Source: Cylindrotheca closterium (Eukaryota; Bacillariophyta; Bacillariophyceae; Bacillariales; Bacillariaceae). Taken from it: a stretch of 64,000 bases of DNA. Numbering within the stretch: the stretch's first letter is position 1; each line of letters opens with the position of its first letter. The DNA is taken from positions 248,001 through 312,000 of the forward strand of contig CAKOGP040001714.1 in the NCBI GenBank assembly GCA_933822405.4, given 5' to 3'. Below the pieces are notes generated by a model. The model made no database searches. It saw only the letters and a program-made list of their open reading frames with translations, and was not told the origin of the DNA. Both the position numbers and the translations under genes were made by a program. Positions 1 through 9,382 of the stretch are shown piece by piece.

Positions 1-118
1 AAAATTCACTGAAACCAAGATCTTGTGAAAGTGTACATTCTATATAGGTCATATGTAGCAAAAATTGTGTGGCTCTCCCATCAGGGGAAAATGTCTAGGT
101 TCTGTCACGAGCCAGACC

Positions 119-604
119 CTAGATAAAGATAGCATTGGCAATTGAGTTCCACAGCTTGTTCGAGCTTGGTTTAGTGAATCGTCTCCATCCAGTGGTTCGC
201 CTCAGGAGATCCATGAACTCGTTCAATCCTTCCTTGTGCGACCTGGAAAAGTCAATGGCAGGTGGTTTGCAGCATCTTTGAAAATTGAACCGTTCCGCAA
301 TTGCTTGTTGAGTAGTCTTAGTGGTAATTTCTGGTGAGTAGTCCATTACCCAGGCTGTAATGTTGGAATGGCCTGTAGTGACAACGATCATGAGCTTGGC
401 CTTCTGCATGTTTTCTAGAACGTCGCTGTCTTCGGCGTCTTCCCAAGAATCGTCGTTGTCCAAAGCAACCGTAAGATTGCAGCGAGATTCCACTTCCTGC
501 TTGAGTGTTTGTGCGAATTCGAGAGTTGGTTCATCGCAACTCAAGTAGAGGTCTGCCTTCTTCTTGATTTCTGTGGTCTTCATGGATTCTTCTGGAGCAC
601 ACAT
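119..604 (-). CDS. Small standalone TIR-like protein, paralogue A
   Basis: A 161-residue protein. The start is set at the ATG at 604 because its first residues (MCAPEES) match those of the next paralogue; the frame stays open further upstream but from a TTG. The order of elements suggests a TIR fold: strand A at 18-23 (DLYLSC), helix A at 25-42, strand B with TVALD at 45-49, a very acidic loop at 50-61, helix B and a hydrophobic strand at 63-77, then NITAW at 81-85. CCKPPAIDFS near 111-120 would be the last strand, followed by a basic tail (RRFTKP). TIR domains act in immune signalling or as NAD hydrolases. That assignment is inferred from pattern only. The expected catalytic Glu after the Trp is absent (VMDY). 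It is closest to paralogue B. Confidence 0.7.
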   Translation of the reverse strand: MCAPEESMKTTEIKKKADLYLSCDEPTLEFAQTLKQEVESRCNLTVALDNDDSWEDAEDSDVLENMQKAKLMIVVTTGHSNITAWVMDYSPEITTKTTQQAIAERFNFQRCCKPPAIDFSRSHKEGLNEFMDLLRRTTGWRRFTKPSSNKLWNSIANAIFI

Positions 605-1151
605 CTTGGAATGATTCAATAGATACTTACAATCTTTTGCTAATTCTGAAAAAGTAAGTACACATACAGTACAGTACGACTGTGTGTACTCTGGGAGCTC
701 GCGGCTGAGCGATCGTGCGTGGCCAGAAACTTTCAACTTGTAATCACTTAGTCAACTGTTTCACATTTCATGTAAACTTCTACTACTATTGGTAGGAATT
801 TTCAAGTGCTCTTCTGCTCTTCGCGTTCAGGTTTTTTTTAAACAGAAGGAAGCAGTACACGACACTGACGACTGACGACGAATGATTTTAAGTACCGGTA
901 CAAACGAACATGCAGTCAAACCGCACGAAAACAGCATGCAAGTACACATTCACGTGTACCGGTATCTACATTGAAAACTGTATGAGGAAATGAGGCGAGA
1001 AGCAAACCATGGTTTAAAACTTGGTGAGCGAGTCTTTTAATAGACCCCTATCATACGTAATCTATGTGTCAAAATGATGTTATAAGCTTAGTTGAGTCAA
1101 GTATAAAAATCTAATGTCTATTCAAAAATTATAACTGCTGCCACGATGCGT
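605..1151. other. Intergenic gap between TIR-like A and B
   Basis: No supportable gene. It holds the presumed promoter of paralogue A and two copies of the palindrome TACCGGTA (893-900 and 957-964), about 60 bp apart. It is AT-rich with no long open frame of coding character. Confidence 0.5.
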
Positions 1152-1652
1152 TTAGCGAGCTCTCACTTTACGAACCACTGTATTGATTCGGTTCAATACC
1201 TTGTTTGGTTTACGAAATCGTCTGCTCCCAGTGTTCCGTTTCACGATATCCATAAATTCTCGCAACCCTTCCTTGTAAGACTTGGAAAAGTTAATGGCGG
1301 GTGGTTTGCAGCATCGTTGATAGTGAAGGCGGTGGGCCAATGCTTGCTGTGCCGTGAGACCACGAGCTGGTCGGTAGTCCATGATCCAGGCTGTAATGTT
1401 CACGTGCTCTGTGACAATAGGGACCATCACTTTGGCTTGATGCATGTGCTCTAGAAAGGCGCAATCGTTGGAATCTTCCTCCCAAGAATCGTCTCTGTCC
1501 AAAGCGACCGAAAGATTACATCGAGACTCGATTTCTTTCTTCAATGTTTCTGCAAACTCAATGCTTGGTTCGTCGCAACTCAAGTAGATATCCGCCTTTT
1601 CCTTGGGACCCTTGAGATCTGCCGTTGACAAGGATTCGGTTGGTCCACACAT
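1152..1652 (-). CDS. Small standalone TIR-like protein, paralogue B
   Basis: A 166-residue protein with an ATG start at 1652. Same plan as paralogue A: short N-terminal lead, KADIYLSCDEP (putative strand A and first loop), a helix ending IESRC, LSVALDRDD, an acidic stretch, MHQAKVMVPIVTE, then NITAWIMDY. The C-terminal half keeps QRCCKPPAINFSKSYKEG and ends in a strongly basic tail (RRFRKPNK, RKVRAR) that could bind membrane lipid or nucleic acid. Paralogues A and B are the most similar pair in the cluster, which suggests a recent tandem duplication. A reading frame on the opposite strand at 1146-1454 is judged a shadow. The TIR assignment is by fold pattern, not by search. Confidence 0.75.
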   Translation of the reverse strand: MCGPTESLSTADLKGPKEKADIYLSCDEPSIEFAETLKKEIESRCNLSVALDRDDSWEEDSNDCAFLEHMHQAKVMVPIVTEHVNITAWIMDYRPARGLTAQQALAHRLHYQRCCKPPAINFSKSYKEGLREFMDIVKRNTGSRRFRKPNKVLNRINTVVRKVRAR

Positions 1653-2303
1653 GTTGACTGATTGTACCTTACTCGTTGGTTGTGTGTTGAATGAATTCTG
1701 TTCGTGCGAATATTCGTAACTGTGTAAAGTTTTAACACATGAAAATCCGAAACTTCACACAAGGTTGTTACCCACAGGGCTAAAAGATATTTCGTTAAAT
1801 ATCGTACGTTTCGCCACGTTTTCTTGGGCTGACTCATGTCATTCGTTAATTAAAAAAGGTTGCTTTAAACTCCGTATTTGTTCATGCAGTATTGCAAAAC
1901 GAACAGTACTGTACGTGTGGTACGAGTACCCTTTGTGTCTAGTTTTTCCAAGAATTATAACGATTCTGGTCATACCAGATACCATCATAAAACCTCATAC
2001 TGTTCCGCTAATTCCAAGTCACAGCGCCCATGTAAATTGTACTGTACTGCAAAACGCATACCATTGCGTACACGTATCATGACAGTCACCGGTAGTGATT
2101 GAGTCTCGAAAGACGGTCATACCAAGGTTATACCTGGTACTACTGCTTGTATCGCTATTATAAACTCAAGTCACCACCAATTAGTGGTAGGATAACCATT
2201 ACACTGTATATTGTTTTTCTAATCTACCTATGCTCTAGCGGTAGTTATATCGGGTTTATCAAGTTCTTACTAGTGAGCATTCCCGATCGCTCCATATCTA
2301 GCG
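1653..2303. other. Intergenic gap between TIR-like B and C
   Basis: No recognisable gene. The sequence is AT-rich with repeated GTACTG/CAGTAC-type short palindromes (for example around 1908-1935 and 2038-2050). Short open frames here have no coding character. Confidence 0.4.
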
Positions 2304-2786
2304 TCATAGTAATAGCAGAGCACCCTGCTGGTTGGTTCTTGCACCCTTTGTTCGCTTCTTCCATACTTTGGAAATGCTATATGGTGGACGTTTTGTCCCA
2401 GATAACATCACTTTGTTTTCCGTAGTCGGTTGTAGCAAAGCTAATAGTTTTTGCATTCCAGAGCTTTGCGACTTGGAAAAGTCGATGTATTGGGGTTTCC
2501 TCGTCATCGTCATCATAGTATTTTGTTGTCTTCTGTGAAATATTTCAATTCGGTGATAGTTGCGGTCAATGACCCAGGCTGTAATAGTGGCATGACCTTT
2601 TGTAAGAATAATGATCATCTGCTTCGCCCGAGCAATGTTGTTCATAAAGTCGAGGTTTTCTTCATCTTCATCATCCTTGTTATCTAGTACCGCAACGGCA
2701 AGCTTACTTCGGGATTCAACTTCCTTCTTGAGAGCTTCTGCGACTTTGAGATTGGATGAATTGCAGTTCAGGTAGATGTCTGTCAT
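2304..2786 (-). CDS. Small standalone TIR-like protein, paralogue C
   Basis: A 160-residue protein with an ATG start at 2786; the predicted TIR-like domain begins almost at once (MTDIYLNC). It keeps the family signatures: helix with LKKEVESRSK, LAVAVLDNKDDEDEE as strand B plus acidic loop, KQMIIILTKGHATITAW, and IDFSKSQSSG near the end of the domain. The residues after the Trp are VID, so the usual catalytic Glu position is not Glu. The tail is basic (KVWKKRTKGAR) but ends in a hydrophobic GALLLL, unlike the other copies. It is the most divergent of the first three. The MTHFR-like gene starts 303 bp away on the opposite strand, so the two may share a promoter region. Confidence 0.7.
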   Translation of the reverse strand: MTDIYLNCNSSNLKVAEALKKEVESRSKLAVAVLDNKDDEDEENLDFMNNIARAKQMIIILTKGHATITAWVIDRNYHRIEIFHRRQQNTMMTMTRKPQYIDFSKSQSSGMQKLLALLQPTTENKVMLSGTKRPPYSISKVWKKRTKGARTNQQGALLLL

Positions 2787-3089
2787 CCTTGTTTTGTAGG
2801 TTATTTAAGTGGAACGAAGGTGAATGGTGGTAAAAAGTGAGAGACCCATTCACTGTTTCGAACGAAAAAGATACACAGATACAAAGATCTGAGTGATTAC
2901 CGGTCAGTCACACGTGTGAGTGGAATTTTGCACAGATCTGGGGGATATGAGTCGACTTATCTGACCATATTTTCATCGGGTTCCGATCAAAGCTTCATCG
3001 CACGCGTAGAAGCACTTCTCCACGCACACGATATCGACACATCGTTTTTATTCATTACACCTTCAGTTGTCAATTGAGTTTTTCTTAAC

Positions 3090-4341
3090 ATGGCAACATC
3101 CTCGGCACAAGATGATCCCTTGTCAAGGCGAATGGCCAATCCTGCCAGACCAGTCTTTCTCCTAGGGGAGGTACCTCCAGGCGAGGGAACGCAACCCGGA
3201 AAATGTCTCGAAATAGCCACCAAATTTGCGGCTCGGTCCAGGGCACTGGCCACGGATGGTTTCATTGTCTACGATATTCAAGACGAGCCTGGTAGAAGTG
3301 ATATAAAGCGACCTTTCCCCTTTCGGCATTTAATGAATTCGTCCAAGTATGCCAGCTTGCTAGCGAAAACGGCCAACAAGCCATGCTGTGTCTACAAGTG
3401 TGTGGCGGATGCAGAATTTGACAATTGGATCGATACTGCTGTCTCGGAACACGGTCATTCCGCTGTCAACCTAGTTGGAAGAGCATCCAGTACCGGGGAA
3501 TATGTTGGACCTACCATATCAGAAGCCATGAAGATTGTTAATGCCAAGAAGGGACTTGAATTTGGTTGCGTTTGCATTGCTGAGCGACATACGTTGGAAG
3601 CTGCCAAGGCCAGAGGAAAAGGTAAATTCAAGCAATCGTTGATGGATGTCGTCTATTCTTCACATGTTTTGCTCATTTGAAAAAGACTACCCGACCGAGC
3701 ACTTGAATATGTTGAGGAAACAAAAGGCAGGCGCGGAGTGGTTCATTAGTCAAGCCGTATACGATGCGGAACCCACCATTCGGCTGCTCAAGGATTATGC
3801 CGCCAGTTGTCGAGAGCAAGGGATTGTTCCCCGAAAAGTTATTTTGACCTTTGCTCCGGTATCCCGCCAAAAGACAATGAATTTCATCAAATGGTTGGGT
3901 GTCCGAGTTCCTGAGGAAACGGAGTCCAAGATTTTGAATGCCGAACAGCCAGTCGATGAGTCAGTGAAGCTTCTGTGCGACATGCTCAAGGAAATATTGG
4001 AAGAGTGCTCTGGTATTGGGGTCCCCCTTGGCATTAGCTGTGAAAGTGTCAGCATTTACAAGAAGGAAATTGATGCCGTACATGAACTCTTTCGAAAATT
4101 ACAAGACATTCTGTTGACATCCCGGGGTACTCCTTGGGTGGTTCAGTGGGTCGAAGTGATGCCACCCGCCGGATTGGCCGAGAAGAAGGTTTTGGCCTTG
4201 ACAAATTCTGACGCAAGAAATGACAGTCAATCGAAAAGTTCTGATAGCACGCTGACCTTGCTGCATGTTCTACTCGGAGCTGCACTTGTGACATTTGGCA
4301 CCATCCTGGGATCTAGTTTGAATGGATCAAGAAAGAAATAA
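3090..4341 (+). CDS. Methylenetetrahydrofolate-reductase-like protein with C-terminal membrane anchor
   Basis: Two exons, 3090-3621 and 3686-4341, with a 64-bp GT-AG intron at 3622-3685. The splice joins ...AARGK-type sequence to DYPTEHL in frame and gives 395 residues. Family signatures of the MTHFR/FAD-linked oxidoreductase fold are visible: an N-terminal GEVPPGEG, DIQDE near 69, an ERH motif just before the splice, GAEWFISQAVYDAEP after it (compare the GA-x-ITQ-x-FD segment of bacterial MetF), and VILTFAPV. The expected reaction is NAD(P)H-dependent reduction of 5,10-methylenetetrahydrofolate, but substrate use is not proven. The last ~30 residues form one hydrophobic helix followed by a short basic end, as in tail-anchored proteins. 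That is unusual for this family. Canonical eukaryotic MTHFR has a large C-terminal regulatory domain, absent here. Confidence 0.75.
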
Positions 4342-4515
4342 GTCGAGATTCAAATGAAGGGTTTCTCTTGTTTTGTTTGCCCACGGTTTCGGAGCAGCTT
4401 AAGGCGGATGCCGGCTGAAATTGGCTGGCCACTACGCTTGCGCAACGTGATCAATAGAAGTTCTTGATAGTAGCTGTACTGTAATCTTTAACAATCTAAA
4501 ATTTAGCAGCATCAA

Positions 4516-4962
4516 CTATCTAATATCAAGCTTGGTTACCATTTCCGCCAGTATCACCTTCTCAACACTGACTCCTCGTCGGGTTCGTCTGGTTCGAGAA
4601 GACTGTTTGCGCCCTGGAGAAGACTGTTTTCTTCTTCTTTCAACTGGTTTGTTCTGTTCCAATGTCCCCAATCGTTGTAGCAGACGATGGTAGACTTCGG
4701 TGCGATCATCTACATAATCCTTGACCTCAGACGATTAAGATATGCTTGTCGGGATGTCCTTTTCTTCCTCGCTAGTACTATCTGCCGCAGACAGCACGGG
4801 ATCCTCTTTGCTGCTTTCCTCTCGTTCACGCCGTTGTTGAATGAGTTGTCTCTGCTCTGCAACCATAGCTTCGTGTGCAACTCTTGAATTGCGACACCAG
4901 TAAATGATTTCAAGTAAAAAAATACTCTGGGTACCTGGTACTCTATGACCTCTCCGTGACAT
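4516..4962 (-). pseudogene. Possible small gene broken by an in-frame stop
   Basis: From the ATG at 4962 the frame runs 75 codons to a TAA at 4735-4737. It then stays open in the same frame for 72 more codons to a TAG at 4516. Both parts look protein-like: the first has EQRQLIQQRREREES and an acidic stretch (STSEEEKD); the second has EVKDYVDDRTEVYHRLLQRLG, coiled-coil-like, and a very basic RRTRRG region. This suggests either a decayed gene or an unrecognised intron over the stop. No family is recognised. Confidence 0.3.
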
Positions 4963-6057
4963 TCCATTTTTTTCATGTAATACATATTCAATATTAAAAT
5001 AAATGTTGGCATTTCGCTATTGCCACGTGATTCCGCCACCATTTTCTAGGTATATAACCACCCAATGGTTTTATTAAATAAGATAAAATGAAAAGATCAT
5101 CAACTTGGTTCGCAAACTCGCAAGAGGAGGAGGAGGAGGAGACGAAAAAAGTCTGCATGAAGCAGTCTTCATGAAGGATGAAGAAGAAGAATCGAATCGA
5201 ATCAATATCGAAGGCAGGTCAGCGACCAAATCAGTATCATCATTCCCTTGGTGCCCATGATTTAGATCTGGAAGGGGGAAAGTTATAGATACTGTAAGCG
5301 GAAAGGTCATGATGCAATCTAGTAATGTAGCATTTCTATTTATCTCAGCATGACAATCTCACGAATATCGTCCCTGGTCTTGTGTCTAGCAGATGCCGTC
5401 GGCTGCCCTCTTTTTTGTTCGCTTTTGCTTCCCACCATACTTTTGATAAAAATGCGCTGGTGGTGTCTCACAATAAAGGATTATCTCTCTTGTTCTGGCG
5501 TGGACTGCCAAGACTAGATAGAGCAAGCCTGATCCAAGATCGGGTGCTAGTGTAGGTAGATGTAGGAATGATGACCTCTAACACGATACTGTTGGGGTCC
5601 AAACTTCTTCAGTCGACTTAATCGATTGCAGAGAGCCCCAAAATTATTTTATTGATTATGATTCATTGATTGATTCTTCATTCATTCAATAAGATACCTG
5701 CTATCACTTTATAAAATGTTAAGTAGTAATCTGTTGCAGCACATGTTGTTGCCTTTAGCGAAGTGGTTCGCTTCGGTGATAGTTGTGACAATGCCCCACG
5801 CTGTAGCACCAAGGCCGTTGAAATCATTGATGCAATAGCTGGTGGTGCTGAACATCCCCGTTCCAGTATCAGTTGGCAAATGACGGTAAGACATCCAAAC
5901 GATACTCTGTGCAGTTCAAGCAGTATTATAGAGGTTTAACTACATGTACTTGAGCCTTGTAGAGCTTTTCATTGTGCATACACAGCATAGATGGAAATTA
6001 GGTTCTGGTGTTAAACTAGTTTGCATTTCAATGGTCTTCCAATGGGGAAGTGCTTAG
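4963..6057. other. Intergenic gap, no clear gene
   Basis: About 1.1 kb without a supportable gene. A purine-rich GAGGAGGAGGAGGAGG run lies near 5125-5142. A short minus-strand frame at 5709-5894 (61 codons) has no recognisable family and is not called. Confidence 0.4.
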
Positions 6058-6720
6058 CTAATATGCAGGCACAGTGCGATGTGATCGTGCTTCGCGGAGA
6101 CGATTTTTACGGGATGATCGTTGCTTCCGCCTCGCTTTCAATGCTTCGTCGCGGTCCAAGGTACGTTCAGATTCCATTTTGGACTTTGAAAAAATCTCTC
6201 TCGGACACATCTCGTGTTTCGCATTTCTTTGACTGTCTGATCCCAAAGGGCGAACAGAATCTACCTTTGCCGTTGAAGCTAGACACCTCATGCTTTCTCG
6301 TGTGCTTTCCAATTCGACACTGCTTTCGTATTCTTCTTCCGATTCATGCTGCATCTGTAGAGGACCAAATCTTCGATCCATATGCCTAGAAATGAGGCCA
6401 AGTAGTACTGCGAACCCATCTTCATACGATGAGTACGAGATGTCGACAGTTTGTGGAAGTGAAACTTCCATTGGTGGCTCTTTCGTTCGATATAGGCGTT
6501 TTTCCTCGTCAATCAGCCAGGCTGTAATGTTGGAAGTTTCGGCTGTGAGGTTTAGTAGGACATCCGCTTGGTGTATTTGTGCTTCGAACTCGCAATCCTC
6601 GACCTCCTCCCAGTCTTCACTTTCCAGTGAAACGCTGAGGCTGGTGTATGACTCAATATCTTCTTTTAGACGGACTGCAGTTTCCAGGTTTGGTTCGCTG
6701 TAGCTCAAATAGATCTCCAT
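6058..6720 (-). CDS. TIR-like protein with long charged C-terminal tail, paralogue D
   Basis: A 220-residue protein with an ATG start at 6720. The TIR-like domain starts at residue 1 (MEIYLSYSEP) and includes LSVSLESEDWEE, IHQADVLLNLTAE, NITAWLIDEEKR and VDISYSSYEDGF. It is the only copy with Glu at the position four after the conserved Trp (W-L-I-D-E), the spacing of the catalytic Glu in NADase TIR domains. After about residue 120 comes a long low-complexity tail, first acidic (SEEEYESS), then strongly basic (KARRKQRSSRKNR), perhaps a nuclear-localisation or nucleic-acid-binding region. It shares upstream sequence with paralogue E (a TTGTGGTG...GAGTTC stretch just 5' of the ATG). An opposite-strand frame at 6290-6703 is a shadow. 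Confidence 0.75.
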   Translation of the reverse strand: MEIYLSYSEPNLETAVRLKEDIESYTSLSVSLESEDWEEVEDCEFEAQIHQADVLLNLTAETSNITAWLIDEEKRLYRTKEPPMEVSLPQTVDISYSSYEDGFAVLLGLISRHMDRRFGPLQMQHESEEEYESSVELESTRESMRCLASTAKVDSVRPLGSDSQRNAKHEMCPREIFSKSKMESERTLDRDEALKARRKQRSSRKNRLREARSHRTVPAY

Positions 6721-8083
6721 TCTTTCGTTGTGGTGAAGTCTCTTTGGATTGTGGTGTGGGTATGATTTGTGAGTTCTAACCCCGTCAACACCGGTACCGG
6801 TAGATGAGCTCTTTTAATCGGATTGAGCTGCAAACGACAACGCGTTTGTCGCTCGCAGATTTTTAAGCACGCGAAAAACACTCCGTTAAAAGTTTCAATG
6901 CGACATAGAACATTGCATGCCGATTCACTTGAACGTATGATCCGGTATTCAGATATTTATGCAACTGATACATATATATGCTTCAAACACTTATCAGTGC
7001 GATGCCACATCGGTCATCTGCACATAATTCGCCACAGGCTCTTATTTACAAAACCGGTATCCAAACGCCCTTTCAGAATGCACCATAATTGTTTTCAATT
7101 GAATCAATCACGCAGGAACCCTCACTGGATAGTCACTTGATAATGAGTAAGTCAGTCAATCAGCAACAAGACCAATCATTCTACAGTAGCATACTGGATC
7201 TGTACTTCTGGCTGGATAGACAGCGTTTACGGTCCAGGCACCTACATGCATGCAGAAATCGAACCATCAACAATCGTAAGCCAGGAGCCATTATTGCTGG
7301 CTATGATGAAACATCACTTGTCTTGTGTACGACGAATGCCTGAAGAACTCGCTCTCAGTATATCGGTAGTACTAGGTGCTGACGATAAGCGCAACATGCA
7401 ATTGGATTCATTTGCATTGTGCTAGTACAAGGTGAGATCTCAAATCAGATCAAATGAGGTACAACAGGACGACGGCCTGCCTAGCCTAGCCTAGCACTAT
7501 TCTTGACGAGCGAGCAAGAGGTTATCTGTCCCCCATCTACGAATGCCTGAACTCGCTCTCGTTCTAAATACAGACTATAAAGAGTGGTACCGCTAGCACA
7601 TGATGTTATTGGATTTAATTTGCACTGTGCAATAAAGTGAGATTGAGATCTTGACGAGAAGCACAATCCGTGACTCACTCTTGATACTGTAGTCATCAGT
7701 CACTTTGTCATTCCTATGGTCTGACCTTCGCTGGTAGGACTTCACCATTGGATACTTTTCAGACCCGTGATATGCTCAGACCTCAGACTGGGATAGAACC
7801 CCTCTCAACAGTTTTCATGCCGTAGTGAATTTATAATTCGAAGACTCACAAAAGGCCAAATCAGAAGTTTGTGTCCGGTAATGAGTATTCAATTGTGTGG
7901 GAATTGAAAGATAAGATCTAATGTTACACTAGTAGTAGGTTCTTCTTGTTGTAGCCCTAAGTAGGTTCTTCTTGTTGTAGCCCTAAGTAATAGTGGTGTA
8001 TCAAGGTACATTTGCTCCATGACTGAGCAGTTGCACCATTCCATCACACCTCAATGACAGGAGGTATGTGGAAGGAATGAATT
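6721..8083. repeat. Intergenic region with short direct duplications
   Basis: No supportable gene in 1.36 kb. It holds a perfect tandem pair of a 26-bp unit at 7935-7960 and 7961-7986, and a diverged duplication in which 'CGAATGCCTGAA..ACTCGCTCTC' and following sequence near 7333-7450 recur near 7542-7660. A TACCGGTA palindrome lies at 6795-6802. Confidence 0.6.
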
Positions 8084-8638
8084 TTATTGGACAGTTCGTT
8101 TCGTGTTCAACTTGCGCATCATGCGGTTCAAGCCTCTGGCTGCCCTCTTGACTGGTGAAGTTGGTGGTTTGCTGCTGGGGCTCTTCTTTGAATCAGCAGG
8201 TATGCTTGCGCTGGAAACTGTCCGTTCCTCTTGGATTGCATATCTTTCATGGTCTGGTTCCATCTGAATATCACCACTTCCTGTCAAAACCTTCAGGACG
8301 TATCGAAATATATCGATTCCCTTTTCGTAGGATTCTGAGAAATCAATTTGGGGTGGAAGGTCGATATCTCGTGCTCGAGTAAAACCTTGTTGAATCTGAG
8401 TGATATCAGGATCCATGATCCATGCCGTGATGTTCCCACATTCCGTGTTTAGGACCAAACACATCTTGGCGTCCATTAGATGCTCTTGGAACTCGCAACT
8501 CGACCCTTCTCCTTCTTCCTCCTCCCAGTCGTCTTTTTCCAGTGCAACTGTAAGGTTTGAGGTAGCCTCAACATCATCCTTGATGTGTTGTGCAACTTGT
8601 AAGTTTTCGTTGGTGTAGCTCAAATAGATATCTTTCAT
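8084..8638 (-). CDS. TIR-like protein with basic C-terminal tail, paralogue E
   Basis: A 184-residue protein with an ATG start at 8638. It carries MKDIYLSYTNEN, LTVALEKDDWEEEEGEG (strand B plus the longest acidic loop in the family), MDAKMCLVLNTECGNITAW and PPQIDFSESYEKG. After the Trp come IMDPD, so no Glu at the catalytic spacing. The tail is Ser/Pro-rich, then basic and possibly amphipathic (RAARGLNRMMRKLNTKR). Two tandem ~29-bp repeats lie upstream (8677-8735). It closes the five-copy cluster, all on the minus strand. TIR identity is inferred from the ordered fold signatures shared by all five. Confidence 0.75.
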   Translation of the reverse strand: MKDIYLSYTNENLQVAQHIKDDVEATSNLTVALEKDDWEEEEGEGSSCEFQEHLMDAKMCLVLNTECGNITAWIMDPDITQIQQGFTRARDIDLPPQIDFSESYEKGIDIFRYVLKVLTGSGDIQMEPDHERYAIQEERTVSSASIPADSKKSPSSKPPTSPVKRAARGLNRMMRKLNTKRTVQ

Positions 8639-9382
8639 CTTGATGTTGTTTTGTGGTGCGATTTGAGACTTGTGTGAGTTCGAACGAATGAATAATAATG
8701 CTGTAAGTTCGAACGAATGAATAATGATGCTGAAAGATCACGGGGGCTTTGATGTTGAGATGTTGGGTGTCTATCGTCATTTAACGAGCGAAATTGAAGA
8801 AGGACGGTATTCTGGACTACGAATGCAACACTTAATAACGATAAAGCAAGCTACTCAAAAGGGATCCCGTCTATCTCAAAAACACTTAATAATGGAAAAA
8901 ACCAACAACTCAAAAGAATCCCGTTATTTAGGAAGTTTCGACAATGAATGAAGGAAGCACCCCTGGCTAGTCACTTTGAAGAGTGGTGCGTTGGAAAGAT
9001 ACCTGGTGTTGGCGAGAAAAGTGACGGGCCGTGCGGCCCAAAATGCGTTGAAGCGACGTAAAAAATGCTTAAGTCGTTTTCAACTTCCATCAGGTTTTTT
9101 TGCCGCTTATGGACGTTCCTATCAAAGATGCGCGGTACCCAAGCAATCATCGCAGTGTCTTTTGAGCCTCTTGTGAAACGACATTTCCGTCCCACAGGAC
9201 TCTCAGTGCACACTCTTGCATCTCAAACAAGATTCTAAGTGAACAGAATAGCATCTCACAATAAGACTATCATTTTTAAAACTGGAGTGACTATCATAAT
9301 AAAAGTTTGGAGGATTTACCTGGTACCGGTAGATATGACCTAGCTTCTACTCCAACCGTAAAGTACCACAGCATCTTGGATA
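8639..9382. repeat. Intergenic region with tandem short repeats
   Basis: Two near-identical ~29-bp tandem copies with core GTTCGAACGAATGAATAAT lie at 8677-8735. A looser duplication spans about 8827-8934, where ACTTAATAA...ACTCAAAAG...ATCCCGT occurs twice. TACCGGTA is at 9324-9331. No coding sequence is supported. Confidence 0.6.

Noticed and set aside
605..736. N-terminal extension of TIR-like A to 736
   Set aside because: It begins at a TTG and has no counterpart in paralogue B, whose ATG aligns with 604.
5709..5894. 61-codon minus-strand frame with an ATAW segment, at first thought to be a TIR relic
   Set aside because: The surrounding residues do not match the family's NITAW context or strand pattern.
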